From positions 1-38,426 of IMG/VR virus record IMGVR_UViG_3300042554_001744: a stretch of DNA of 38,426 bases; one strand, given 5' to 3'. Origin of the DNA: a virus. This document shows positions 1-5,811 of the stretch, one piece after another. Below the pieces are notes generated by a model. That model worked only from the letters and a program-made list of their open reading frames with translations. It ran no database searches and was not told where the DNA came from. How positions within the stretch are numbered: the first letter of the stretch is position 1; the number at the start of each line of letters is the position of its first letter. Position numbers and translations under genes: made by a program.

Positions 1-192
1 AGCAGCCAGACTTATCAGGCCTTTGGTTACGACCCAGTACTAGAAGGTCCAAAGCCTACGCTTATTCCTCCGTATCAATACGCCCAGCGTGATGGCGTCA
101 TTGAAATTGATGGTCAGTGGTTCACCCACTACATCGCCGTGACCCCAGACGACGATCAGAAGGCTGCAATGGATGCCATGCAGGCGGCCACA
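1..192. repeat. Terminal redundancy, left copy
   Basis: Bases 1-192 match 38235-38426 with a single difference (T at 66, C at 38300). The difference is in the third position of an isoleucine codon (ATT/ATC), so it is silent. This shows that the sequence closes on itself with a unit length of 38,234 bp. Whether this is a physical direct terminal repeat, circular permutation or an assembly overlap carrying a population variant cannot be told from the sequence alone. Confidence 0.95.
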
Positions 193-357
193 ATCCGCAG
201 CGAGCGCAATAGGCGTCTAGCCGCCTGCGACTGGACACAGCTTCCTGATGCACCAGTCGATCGCCAAGAGTGGGCCACCTATCGTCAAGAACTACGGGAT
301 GTGTCTTTACAAACCGGATTTCCTTGGAACGTTGTATGGCCATCGGAGCCCTCCTGA
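1..357 (+). CDS. Tail assembly chaperone, C-terminal part (gene wraps the join)
   Basis: This frame continues the gene that starts at 38145; joined across the circle it encodes 148 residues. The C-terminal part carries the pattern RNRRLAACDWTQLPDAPVD, then a tryptophan and LRD, and ends with a proline-tryptophan-rich stretch (GFPWNVVWP). I recognise this as typical of the phage tail assembly chaperone family Phage_tail_APC (PF16778). Members are usually encoded next to tail-fibre genes and probably help fibre or tail-tip folding. Here it directly follows two fibre-like genes, which fits. The stop lies inside a small downstream membrane-peptide gene, suggesting coupled translation. The family call rests on motif memory, not a search. 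Confidence 0.85.
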   Translation, partial: SSQTYQAFGYDPVLEGPKPTLIPPYQYAQRDGVIEIDGQWFTHYIAVTPDDDQKAAMDAMQAATIRSERNRRLAACDWTQLPDAPVDRQEWATYRQELRDVSLQTGFPWNVVWPSEPS

Positions 358-419
358 GTCTTGGTTTTTTATTGCTGATGGGCTATAGCCTGTTGGCGAT
401 CAATCCACGTGAAGACTGA
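336..419 (+). CDS. 27-residue single-span membrane peptide
   Basis: A short frame starting at ATG 336 overlaps the end of the tail chaperone gene by 22 bases, and its TGA (417-419) shares one base with the next ATG (419). The product is nearly all hydrophobic (GALLSLGFLLLMGYSLLAI) followed by a short charged tail NPREDx. One membrane span with a short polar C-terminus is the only visible feature. It could be a lysis accessory peptide, since it sits just before the lysis cassette, but nothing proves that. The support is the stop-start coupling on both sides and the clear hydrophobic character; the short length limits confidence. Confidence 0.5.
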   Translation: MAIGALLSLGFLLLMGYSLLAINPRED

Positions 420-553
420 TGGCAGTCAAGAGTAAGACAGCACTGGGGCGTGTTGAGCACAAAACCGGCCGCCCTAAAAAATCGCGTCAGGGTCAAGGAC
501 AACACAGCTTGCCTAATCACGGCAGAAAAAAGACTCGCGGTCAAGGGCGCTAA
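419..553 (+). CDS. 44-residue basic protein
   Basis: The start ATG overlaps the previous stop by one base (TGATG). The product is strongly basic and glycine/glutamine-rich, with HKTGRPKKSRQGQGQHS near the middle and KKTRGQGR at the C-terminus. Small proteins with this K-R-Q-G composition and PKKSRQG core occur in cyanophage genomes as I remember them, with no established function. The composition suggests nucleic acid or ribosome binding, but that is inference. It lies between the tail chaperone and the lysis genes and is probably expressed late with them. Confidence 0.65.
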   Translation: MAVKSKTALGRVEHKTGRPKKSRQGQGQHSLPNHGRKKTRGQGR

Positions 554-585
554 TCTGTAACCAAGGGTTGAAGCTATGCCTCCTA

Positions 586-837
586 ATGGACAACCACGAA
601 GAGGTGTACGCGGCACCGCCTGAGCGACCCAATCCGTTTAATCAAGCCGTACCAGCCCTTTTGACCACTGCAGTCATCGGGTTGGGCGGTCTTTTTATGC
701 AAGTCGCAAAGCTAGATCAATCGGTTGGCACAGTTGCGGCCGATATCCAAGAACTGAAAAACGATTCAAAAGAACGGCTGGCCGACCTTGAGAGTAGGGT
801 GCGCATTATTGAAATGACAGTTGGCAGGCATAAATAG
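586..837 (+). CDS. Holin-like protein: one membrane span plus coiled coil
   Basis: The 83-residue product has an acidic, proline-rich N-terminus, a hydrophobic segment at about residues 22-40 (AVPALLTTAVIGLGGLFMQV) and a heptad-rich C-terminal half (QELKNDSKERLADLESRVR) that should form a coiled coil. A single span followed by a cytoplasmic or periplasmic coiled coil, placed directly before another small membrane protein and the endolysin, fits a holin or holin-modulator role. A TTG 18 bases upstream is possible, but ATG 586 gives a cleaner N-terminus. No specific holin family was recognised. A spanin or XhlA-like role is an alternative. Confidence 0.65.
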   Translation: MDNHEEVYAAPPERPNPFNQAVPALLTTAVIGLGGLFMQVAKLDQSVGTVAADIQELKNDSKERLADLESRVRIIEMTVGRHK

Positions 838-869
838 CGCCTTACACTGAAGGCATCCGCAGATCTCCC

Positions 870-1007
870 ATGGATCCCACCACTGTTGCTGTAATCGCCA
901 TCATTGTTGCCGCCGGTAGCGAGGTGATTGCACTGCTGCCCATCAAGGAAAATGGTTGGGTGCAACTGATTATGAAAGCGCTGAAAGCTGTTTTCCCAAA
1001 GCGCTGA
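870..1007 (+). CDS. 45-residue holin-like protein with possible -1 recoding site
   Basis: ATG 870 begins a 45-residue protein with one hydrophobic segment (TVAVIAIIVAAGSEVIALLP, residues 5-24), then an amphipathic basic tail ending VFPKR. It resembles small putative holins of other phages: a short N-terminus, one span, and a basic C-terminus. The last codons contain the heptamer C CCA AAG (995-1001) in the correct register for -1 slippage, only one codon before the TGA (1005-1007). A ribosome slipping there would enter the next frame and add a 94-residue soluble domain. The short form is likely the main product; the long form is a hypothesis. Confidence 0.65.
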   Translation: MDPTTVAVIAIIVAAGSEVIALLPIKENGWVQLIMKALKAVFPKR

Positions 1008-1285
1008 ACGCCGATACGGTATGGCTGGCGCGGTTTGGTGATAAGGACTGGCGGCATCATTTACGCCGCTGGGCACAAGATTATAAGTTTGAGAAGACGC
1101 TTGGACCGCGCTTAGACCGTGAGCAGGAACGGTGGCATCAGGCGCAACCTGAGGAGCCTAAACCTATTGTTGTGCAACACGAAATCGACGATACCCTGCA
1201 GACTGGTGACAGCCGCTTACTTGGTGGCGCCATGAGTATTCACGCCCCTTGGAGCAATGACGCAGAACAAGATCCGCCTAACTGA
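998..1285 (+). CDS. -1 frame extension or separate small soluble protein before endolysin
   Basis: The frame open to 1285 encodes a polar, tryptophan- and arginine-rich sequence (WLARFGDKDWRHHLRRWAQD, then EKTLGPRLDREQERW) that looks like real protein. It has no ATG, GTG or TTG between the end of the holin-like gene and the body of this domain. The only start before it is a TTG at 956 without a visible ribosome site. The simplest reading is -1 frameshifting from the 870 gene at C CCA AAG, giving a 138-residue membrane-anchored fusion. A CTG start at 1004 is the alternative. The frame overlaps the endolysin start by 29 bases, consistent with translational coupling. Function unknown; lysis control is inferred from position. 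Confidence 0.5.
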   Translation, partial: KALNADTVWLARFGDKDWRHHLRRWAQDYKFEKTLGPRLDREQERWHQAQPEEPKPIVVQHEIDDTLQTGDSRLLGGAMSIHAPWSNDAEQDPPN

Positions 1286-2306
1286 CCTGTTTCGGTTCTA
1301 TAAATCTGCGCCACATCAGATGGCCAGCATTGTGGAGCTCGAGGAAGCAATCAATAAAGCCAATCCCAATATCCTCGGCCGTGACCAGCAATGGTTTAAG
1401 ACTTGGAGCCAAGCGGGCAAGAAAGACGAAAGCTATTTGCAACCTGCCCTTGATTTAATCAAGAGATGGGAAGGCCTGCGGCTTGAGGGTTACATCTGCC
1501 CTGCCGGTGTACCGACTGTGGGCTATGGGCATACAGGGCCAACCGTCAAGGAAGGCATGAAAATCACAGAGGCCGATGCTGAGGCGTTGCTGCTGTCTGA
1601 TGTAGAACGTTTTGCCCGTGCTGTTGATTCGCAGATTCGTGTGCAGTTGACGCAAAACCAGCGCTGCGCGTTGATCAGCTTTACGTTCAATGTTGGCACT
1701 GGTGCGCTGATGGAAAGTACCTTGCGCAAAAGGCTGAATAATGGCGAGAACCCACAGAAGGTGGCAATGGAGGAGCTGCCACGGTGGAATAAAGGTGGCG
1801 GGAAGGTCCTAGAAGGTTTGGTGCGTCGTCGTCGTGATGAGCTTGATCTATTCCTAAAGGGAACAAAGCCGCTCACAAACGATGTGCGATTCACGCCTGA
1901 CAAATCGTTTAGTTTTCAGGTAACACCAAACATCAAATACGGTGAGCTGACACTCAATGAAGAGGCTCGCAGGTTTACGGTGCAACATCAATGCGATACA
2001 GCGGTTTTGCTTTGTCAATTCGCTGAGCGTGCCCGTGCTGCATTTGGTAATAAGCCCGTAATTATCACCAGCGGTAACAGGCCGCCAAAGGTGAACGCGG
2101 CAGTAGGTGGATCCGCTAGGTCAGAGCATTTATACGATGCACCCGATACTGGCGCGATTGATTTTTACCTCGATGGCGTGAATACTTACGAACTGCAGAA
2201 GTGGGCCGATGCTCACTGGCCTTACTCGCTGGGCTATGGCGCGCCTAAAGGTTTCATTCATGTCGGTATCAGGCCCGGACGCCCTAGAGTCCGCTGGGAT
2301 TATTGA
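1257..2306 (+). CDS. Endolysin: GH24 lysozyme domain plus M15-type peptidase domain
   Basis: The 349-residue product cleaves the host cell wall at lysis. Residues about 60-195 are a T4-like/RrrD-type GH24 lysozyme: the catalytic glutamate is in KRWEGL (E72), followed by PTVGYGHTG and a conserved SFTFNVGTGAL segment. Residues about 215-349 look like a peptidase M15_3 domain with zinc ligands in SEHLY (H291), GAIDF (D302) and FIHVGI (H335), which would cut peptide cross-links. The residues for both activities appear intact, so the enzyme may cut both glycan and peptide bonds. No signal peptide is visible, so release should depend on a holin. The start ATG follows a GGAG four bases upstream and overlaps the previous frame by 29 bases. 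Confidence 0.93.
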   Translation: MTQNKIRLTDLFRFYKSAPHQMASIVELEEAINKANPNILGRDQQWFKTWSQAGKKDESYLQPALDLIKRWEGLRLEGYICPAGVPTVGYGHTGPTVKEGMKITEADAEALLLSDVERFARAVDSQIRVQLTQNQRCALISFTFNVGTGALMESTLRKRLNNGENPQKVAMEELPRWNKGGGKVLEGLVRRRRDELDLFLKGTKPLTNDVRFTPDKSFSFQVTPNIKYGELTLNEEARRFTVQHQCDTAVLLCQFAERARAAFGNKPVIITSGNRPPKVNAAVGGSARSEHLYDAPDTGAIDFYLDGVNTYELQKWADAHWPYSLGYGAPKGFIHVGIRPGRPRVRWDY

Positions 2307-2312
2307 TTTTGA

Positions 2313-2864
2313 ATGCTGCTGCCTGATTCGGAGATTCGCGCACTGTGCAAAAGCCATGCGTTGATCCATCCGTTTGACCCTGAGCGCTTGAACCCTGCCA
2401 GTTACGACGTGGCCCTAGGGGACAACATCATGCTTGAGGTGGCAGAGACTCCAGAGCTAATCAGGCACAGCATTACTGGCCACAGCAAGGAAGATCCTTA
2501 TTGGCTGCAGCCCGGTGAATTTATCCTTGCCGAAACGCAAGAGATTTTTAATCTGCCCGATGACCCAGCGATTGCTGCGCAGTTTGTACTGAAATCAAGC
2601 CGCGCCCGTTCTGGTATTCAGCACATGCTGGCCGGATTCTGTGATCCTGGGTGGCACGGCAGCAGGCTGACACTAGAGCTTAAGAATGTGCGCCAGAAAC
2701 ACAAGGTTGCCATTTGGCCTGGGCTGCTGATTGGTCAGATGGTTTTCATGCCGTTGTCTGACAACCCCGAGCGTTCTTACGCAGAAGTTGGCCATTACAA
2801 CGGACACACAACCGTAATGCCTTCTTGGGAAACATTTAAGGGTTCCGTGGTTGTGACGCCCTAG
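2313..2864 (+). CDS. dcd: dCTP deaminase (Dcd/dUTPase superfamily)
   Basis: The 183-residue product matches the dCTP deaminase fold: YDVALGD near residue 31, the substrate loop SSRARSGI (95-102), DPGWHG (111-116) and LTLELKN with the expected catalytic glutamate E122, then a hydrophobic WPGLLIGQMVF strand. The enzyme converts dCTP to dUTP in the cytoplasm, the first step to dTTP; some relatives also hydrolyse dUTP. ATG 2313 is seven bases after the endolysin stop. A nucleotide-metabolism gene at the end of the lysis operon is unusual, since such genes are normally early. It is followed by a good terminator and so ends the rightward transcript. Confidence 0.9.
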   Translation: MLLPDSEIRALCKSHALIHPFDPERLNPASYDVALGDNIMLEVAETPELIRHSITGHSKEDPYWLQPGEFILAETQEIFNLPDDPAIAAQFVLKSSRARSGIQHMLAGFCDPGWHGSRLTLELKNVRQKHKVAIWPGLLIGQMVFMPLSDNPERSYAEVGHYNGHTTVMPSWETFKGSVVVTP

Positions 2865-2885
2865 ATTTAATTGGGGAAATCGGTG

Positions 2886-2917
2886 AACCGCTCGGGGCCA
2901 CAACTGGGCGGTTTTTT
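2886..2917 (+). terminator. Rho-independent terminator of the rightward late transcript
   Basis: AACCGCTC (2886-2893) pairs with GGGCGGTT (2906-2913), one G.T pair included, and is followed by a run of T to 2917. It follows the dCTP deaminase gene by about 20 bases. Confidence 0.88.
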
Positions 2918-2922
2918 ATTGC

Positions 2923-3093
2923 CTAGTGATCTGGGCCTTGTTCATGCCGAAATTCATCAGGCAGATCAGGGTTTTGTAGAAAGTGGATTGAAAATTCTTG
3001 GTAGCCGCGCTGATGCGCCCATAACTGAACTGCGCCAACTGTGCGGAACGGGCCAACGCGTGTTTGGTCTGGGAGTTTGATGTAATAGTTCAT
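2923..3093 (-). CDS. 56-residue protein, distal gene of leftward cluster
   Basis: On the minus strand, ATG at 3093 opens a 57-codon frame ending with TAG at 2923. The product begins MNYYIKLPDQTRVGPFRTVG and has a balanced composition with aromatic and charged residues (AVQLWAHQRGYQEFSIHFL), ending in an acidic, proline-containing tail. The YxIKLPDQxRVGPF opening looks like a small beta-sheet domain. No family is recognised. It lies on the same strand as the genes from 3445 to 5743 and is separated from them only by the HNH gene on the other strand, so it was probably the last gene of that cluster before the HNH insertion. It is short, but the amino acid pattern is convincing. Confidence 0.6.
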   Translation of the reverse strand: MNYYIKLPDQTRVGPFRTVGAVQLWAHQRGYQEFSIHFLQNPDLPDEFRHEQGPDH

Positions 3094-3136
3094 CTTGGTT
3101 GTCGTGGCTACCCTTTAACAAATCAGTGGCTAACGC

Positions 3137-3448
3137 GTGGTTGAGCACATTGATGGTACTGAGCTAGTCCGCAAACGTGATGCAAAGAGGAGGTTTAGGG
3201 ATCAGGTGTTGCTTCATTTCAATTACCACTGTGCCTATTGTTTTGAGCCTTTAGGCAGATCACCAACACTCGATCATGTAGTCCCTAAGGCGAAGGGCGG
3301 CACTAGCGAGATGAACAACCTTGTGGCGTGTTGCTTTGGCTGCAATATGTCAAAGGGGCATAAGGATTGGCGTGTGTGGTATCGCAGCCTGCCATTTTGG
3401 TCTGAGATTGGCGAGGCAAGGATTATGGACTGGATTAGTCAGGACTAG
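3137..3448 (+). CDS. Free-standing HNH endonuclease
   Basis: The 103-residue product shows a complete HNH core: CAYC (zinc pair 1), LDHVVPKAKGGTSEMNNLV with the catalytic DH and the central N, and CFGCNMSKG (zinc pair 2). This McrA-like HNH class includes homing endonucleases and some packaging nucleases. It starts with GTG and is the only rightward gene among leftward neighbours, ending four bases inside the end of the convergent gene at 3445. Position and orientation suggest a selfish insertion. It might act in trans for the group I intron in the capsid gene, which lacks its own endonuclease, but that link is speculation. A packaging HNH usually sits beside the terminase, which is far away here. 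Confidence 0.88.
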   Translation: MVEHIDGTELVRKRDAKRRFRDQVLLHFNYHCAYCFEPLGRSPTLDHVVPKAKGGTSEMNNLVACCFGCNMSKGHKDWRVWYRSLPFWSEIGEARIMDWISQD

Positions 3449-3618
3449 GGCGAGGTCATTTGATGCTGGTAGACCTGGGCTTGCCAAAGATCTGAGCTAT
3501 AGCGACACATCCCCTGATAACAGGTGCGGTAGTACATTTCACCTCCATCTGCCGGTTCTAGCGTTTCAATGAAGCTGCCATCATCAAAATCAGTCCTGCT
3601 TAGTACTATCGGTTCCAT
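3445..3618 (-). CDS. 57-residue unknown protein
   Basis: The start chosen is ATG 3618, which overlaps the end of the upstream gene (3590-3970) by 29 bases. A longer reading to 3705 exists, but it would sit out of frame inside that gene. The product has a polar, acidic N-terminal half (SRTDFDDGSFIETLEPADGG) and a tyrosine- and glutamine-rich C-terminus containing YYRTCYQGMCRYSSDLW. Two cysteines five residues apart might pair or bind a metal. No family is recognised. It is the last gene before the HNH insertion. Confidence 0.5.
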   Translation of the reverse strand: MEPIVLSRTDFDDGSFIETLEPADGGEMYYRTCYQGMCRYSSDLWQAQVYQHQMTSP

Positions 3619-3970
3619 CGTCGTATAAAGGGCATTGAGCTGCGAACTTACCGTAGGCGGTTTGTTTGGCTTCGGGGAATTCAAATTCGCAGCCGTTACC
3701 ACCATTGTTGACGCGCAATACAGACCAATGGCTGCAGTCCCAGCAAGTTAGATGCGGCGAATCTGGTGGATCAAGTTGCTGATATTCTTGGCCTTTTTTA
3801 ATGCTTTGGTAGATATTGTGAGCCCGAATAAAGGCGGTCTTTAAGTGTGTCGTTTGAAGATCAATGACAACAAATGCACCGCCTTGCTTCGGAAGTTTTA
3901 CTTTGGCGCGCCAATTTTCAACAAGCGTTCGCCGTTCTAGAACAACTCTGCCGTTGAAAAGGTTAATCAT
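3590..3970 (-). CDS. Unknown protein with C-terminal CxxC...FPEA...C motif
   Basis: The 126-residue product has a basic N-terminal half (NLFNGRVVLERRTLVENW) and a C-terminal cysteine module: CWDCSHW, then a gap, CEFEFPEAKQTAYGKFAAQC and PLY. Four cysteines with a conserved FPEA/FAAQC core suggest a small zinc-binding fold. The same module ends the gene at 4760-5119, where it is attached to a helix-turn-helix. The start ATG lies immediately after the TGA of the upstream gene, with almost no spacing. DNA or RNA binding through a zinc ribbon is plausible but not shown. Confidence 0.7.
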   Translation of the reverse strand: MINLFNGRVVLERRTLVENWRAKVKLPKQGGAFVVIDLQTTHLKTAFIRAHNIYQSIKKGQEYQQLDPPDSPHLTCWDCSHWSVLRVNNGGNGCEFEFPEAKQTAYGKFAAQCPLYDDGTDSTKQD

Positions 3971-3971
3971 G

Positions 3972-4205
3972 TCATTCGTCTTCGCCGTAGGCCGGCAAAT
4001 GGAACAACCGTTCTAGGTTGAAATGATCGGGCGCCAGCTCTTCGGGCTCTTGACTTTCAACGCAAGGATCATTGAGATCACGAACGATGAAGGTGATCGG
4101 AGTACGGTGAAGCCTGACCTGAATTGTGCCGACACGTTTGCTGCGAGCAAGGAAGTTAAAGCACCAATTTTCAAACCAGTTAAGGAATGGAACTTTAATG
4201 GCCAT
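3972..4205 (-). CDS. 77-residue unknown protein
   Basis: The product begins MAIKVPFLNWFENWCFNFLA, aromatic-rich and amphipathic, followed by a basic beta-like region (RVGTIQVRLHRTPITFIVRD) and an acidic tail ending YGEDE. The stop TGA is one base before the ATG of the next gene, as in the rest of this cluster. No family is recognised. The gradient from hydrophobic/basic to acidic residues suggests a small folded protein rather than a spurious frame. Confidence 0.6.
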   Translation of the reverse strand: MAIKVPFLNWFENWCFNFLARSKRVGTIQVRLHRTPITFIVRDLNDPCVESQEPEELAPDHFNLERLFHLPAYGEDE

Positions 4206-4207
4206 CT

Positions 4208-4468
4208 TTATGGTTGCGGCAGCAGGTGACGTGTCAAAACGGTGATAGCAACATCAGCGTACCGGCCAGCCAGCTCACTGTCAGCAATACCAAGAGCACG
4301 GATGAAATCAGCCCGCAGAACGCTGTAGTCCAGATCACGAACATTGGTGGCAACGTCATAGGCGAAGCGTTCCCAGATGCCGGTGTAGATGTGATCAGCT
4401 TGGTAGTGGTCGTAAAGGATCTCCATGAAATCAGCACGGCGCTGGTCAAGTTGGACACGATTCAGCAT
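4208..4468 (-). CDS. 86-residue unknown, mostly helical protein
   Basis: ATG 4468 is chosen because the reading upstream of it falls inside another real gene; it overlaps gene 4446-4649 by 23 bases. The product is charged and helical: RADFMEILYDHYQADHIYTG, then DLDYSVLRADFIRALGIADS and a C-terminal hydrophobic helix. Two RADF repeats, about 50 residues apart, might mark a duplicated helical unit. No family is recognised. It is part of the overlapping early leftward set. Confidence 0.58.
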   Translation of the reverse strand: MLNRVQLDQRRADFMEILYDHYQADHIYTGIWERFAYDVATNVRDLDYSVLRADFIRALGIADSELAGRYADVAITVLTRHLLPQP

Positions 4469-4649
4469 GATTTTTAGCGATAGCAAGGGCTTCAGAACGT
4501 GTGTTGCAGAGTGGTCCGCGCCATACAGCGGTGCCATCCCAACACCATGGCTCAAAGGCTGAATCCAGACCATAACCGACCCAATCCGCTCCGTAGCAGT
4601 AATGGCTTGGGCTGTTATATCGGCCGGCTTCAGCCTTGATCGGCGCCAT
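4446..4649 (-). CDS. 67-residue unknown, Trp/Tyr/Cys-rich protein
   Basis: The product begins MAPIKAEAGRYNSPSHYCYG and contains ADWVGYGLDSAFEPWCWDG and a final helix SEALAIAKNHAESCPT. Four tryptophans, four tyrosines and four cysteines in 67 residues indicate a compact fold, perhaps metal-stabilised. The N-terminus resembles small cyanobacterial and phage proteins with a GYxxxxxxF-W-DGT pattern, but I cannot name a family. It overlaps both neighbours by about 20 bases. Confidence 0.6.
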   Translation of the reverse strand: MAPIKAEAGRYNSPSHYCYGADWVGYGLDSAFEPWCWDGTAVWRGPLCNTRSEALAIAKNHAESCPT

Positions 4650-4830
4650 TGGCTATCGGGCAATTTGCCTGTTGATAGCGGATAAATGGCTGCAGTGCAG
4701 CGTACATACGGGCACAGTCGTCGATCGTGTGACTGTTGAACCGTGGTGCCCAGTATTCCTCAAGGCATTGCCTGAGAATGGTCTGGATTTCGTTTGTAGA
4801 GGGAACAGGCGGCGGCAAATTCTGGCTCAT
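4630..4830 (-). CDS. 66-residue unknown, helical protein
   Basis: The product has a flexible proline-rich start (SQNLPPPVPSTNE), a helix IQTILRQCLEEYW and a second helix TIDDCARMYAALQPFIRYQQ. The amphipathic helices suggest a small helical bundle or a partner-binding adaptor. No family is recognised. Its first 71 coding bases overlap the 3' end of the upstream HTH gene, the deepest overlap in this cluster. Confidence 0.6.
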   Translation of the reverse strand: MSQNLPPPVPSTNEIQTILRQCLEEYWAPRFNSHTIDDCARMYAALQPFIRYQQANCPIANGADQG

Positions 4831-5119
4831 CTATGGCCTCTGGGAAACCGTAGGAGCATTCACTGCGCTGGTATTCAATGCAGTTGTGGCAGTGTTTGGC
4901 GGCGACAAGGCGAGCTTTTGGGACGGTGTTTTTGATGCGGACAGGAATTCGTGGAATTTCAGGTGCGACATCTTTCCACGTTCTGCCATTGCGAATGGAT
5001 GAAATGGCCTGCCGAGTGACGTTGTACTTTTCAGCCAGTGTTGAGTTGTCTTCACTGGATTGAAGGACGTAGATCACATCAGCAGGCGTGAGCGTTGTCG
5101 CGGCGATTGAGCGGGCCAT
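4760..5119 (-). CDS. HTH DNA-binding protein with CxxC/FPEA zinc-like module
   Basis: ATG 5119 shares one base with the upstream stop (TGATG); a TTG one codon earlier is less likely. Residues about 15-55 form a helix-turn-helix: TLAEKYNVTRQAISSIRNGR followed by TWKDV, a pattern common in phage regulators and in the DNA-binding tails of homing nucleases. Residues about 76-112 carry CHNC, CSYGFPEA and FAAACSLY, the cysteine module shared with gene 3590-3970. The combination suggests a transcriptional regulator. A second HTH of the same TWK type is at 6096-6443. Confidence 0.75.
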   Translation of the reverse strand: MARSIAATTLTPADVIYVLQSSEDNSTLAEKYNVTRQAISSIRNGRTWKDVAPEIPRIPVRIKNTVPKARLVAAKHCHNCIEYQRSECSYGFPEAIDEPEFAAACSLYKRNPDHSQAMP

Positions 5120-5313
5120 CAAAGGCGTGGAAGTTTTACCTCACTATGGCGATCAGGCGTTAGCCATTGCAGCTCGCGGTAATACTGGCCCCATGTTTCG
5201 TGGGCAAGTTGTTTGGCCTCGGTGAAGCCACAAGCAACGATCCAGTCGTAAACGTTGATAGATGGAATGGAGAAATAAAAACGGCGGGGCTGGGGCTGTA
5301 GTTGTGTGTTCAT
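5119..5313 (-). CDS. 64-residue unknown protein
   Basis: ATG 5313 is chosen by the ATGA overlap with the upstream stop at 5310-5312. The product contains RRFYFSIPSINVYDWIVACG and FTEAKQLAHETWGQYYRELQ, a short beta-like part followed by an amphipathic helix. The second part ends with a tryptophan and a basic tail. No family is recognised. Stop and next start again overlap by one base. Confidence 0.6.
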   Translation of the reverse strand: MNTQLQPQPRRFYFSIPSINVYDWIVACGFTEAKQLAHETWGQYYRELQWLTPDRHSEVKLPRL

Positions 5314-5609
5314 CGTTGTTCGATGGGTCGCTTGGAGAGATAAAGCTGTGAGATTTGGTAGGTTGCGCCTGTGGCAAAACTTTGCACGATGTAGGTAGGC
5401 CATGAGCAGCCTTCTACTTTTGCGATAACTGTGGCTTCAACCTGAGGCCAGCCACGGACATAGCAGGGCATTCCCGGATGGAAGCGCCATAGATCACGTT
5501 CTGCCCTAACACCACGCCCGTTGGGGGACATTTTGTAGGTCTTCTGGCTGAGCGGGATAACGGGGGCCACCATGCCGGAGCACTGGGCAGAGAGGACAAC
5601 GAGGCTCAT
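5310..5609 (-). CDS. 99-residue unknown, probable small beta-barrel protein
   Basis: The product has a hydrophobic, serine-rich N-terminus (MSLVVLSAQCSGMVAPVIPL), then a beta-rich body: DLWRFHPGMPCYVRGWPQVE, then ATVIAKVEGCSWPTYIVQS and ATYQISQLYLSKRPI. The alternation of hydrophobic and polar residues and the phrase about a valine-rich strand plus YxVQ and YQISQLYLS is like small SH3-type or KOW-like barrels seen in phage early proteins. I cannot assign a family. It overlaps both neighbours by four bases (ATGA). Confidence 0.65.
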   Translation of the reverse strand: MSLVVLSAQCSGMVAPVIPLSQKTYKMSPNGRGVRAERDLWRFHPGMPCYVRGWPQVEATVIAKVEGCSWPTYIVQSFATGATYQISQLYLSKRPIEQR

Positions 5610-5743
5610 TTTGTGGTGGTGTAGATGGCGTGCTGAGTGCCGCTGTGGTGAGCGGTTTTAAGAGTGAGGCCATCGTGAATGATGGCGCCGAAGATCAGGC
5701 CAGGGATGAGGATTTGCAGCATCCCGTAAGCGCGATTTTTCAT
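5606..5743 (-). CDS. 45-residue small membrane protein, first gene of leftward cluster
   Basis: The start at 5743 is preferred over ATG 5833 because a sigma70-type promoter has its -10 box at 5812-5817, downstream of 5833, so transcripts would begin near 5805. The product has a basic start (MKNRAYG), a hydrophobic stretch MLQILIPGLIFGAIIHDG and a polar tail. A single membrane segment is likely. The stop overlaps the next ATG (ATGA). Function unknown; early membrane peptides of phages often inhibit host functions or superinfection, but nothing here proves that. Confidence 0.6.
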   Translation of the reverse strand: MKNRAYGMLQILIPGLIFGAIIHDGLTLKTAHHSGTQHAIYTTTK

Positions 5744-5811
5744 GGTGTGGTGTGGGTTTTCGGTTAGCCGGATCGCTCCGGTTGGGTGAATGGTAGCGGC
5801 TATTTGGGCGG

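Noticed and set aside
2871-3080. Rightward TTG-started frame of 69 codons
   Set aside because: It crosses the terminator hairpin and overlaps the more convincing leftward gene at 2923-3093.
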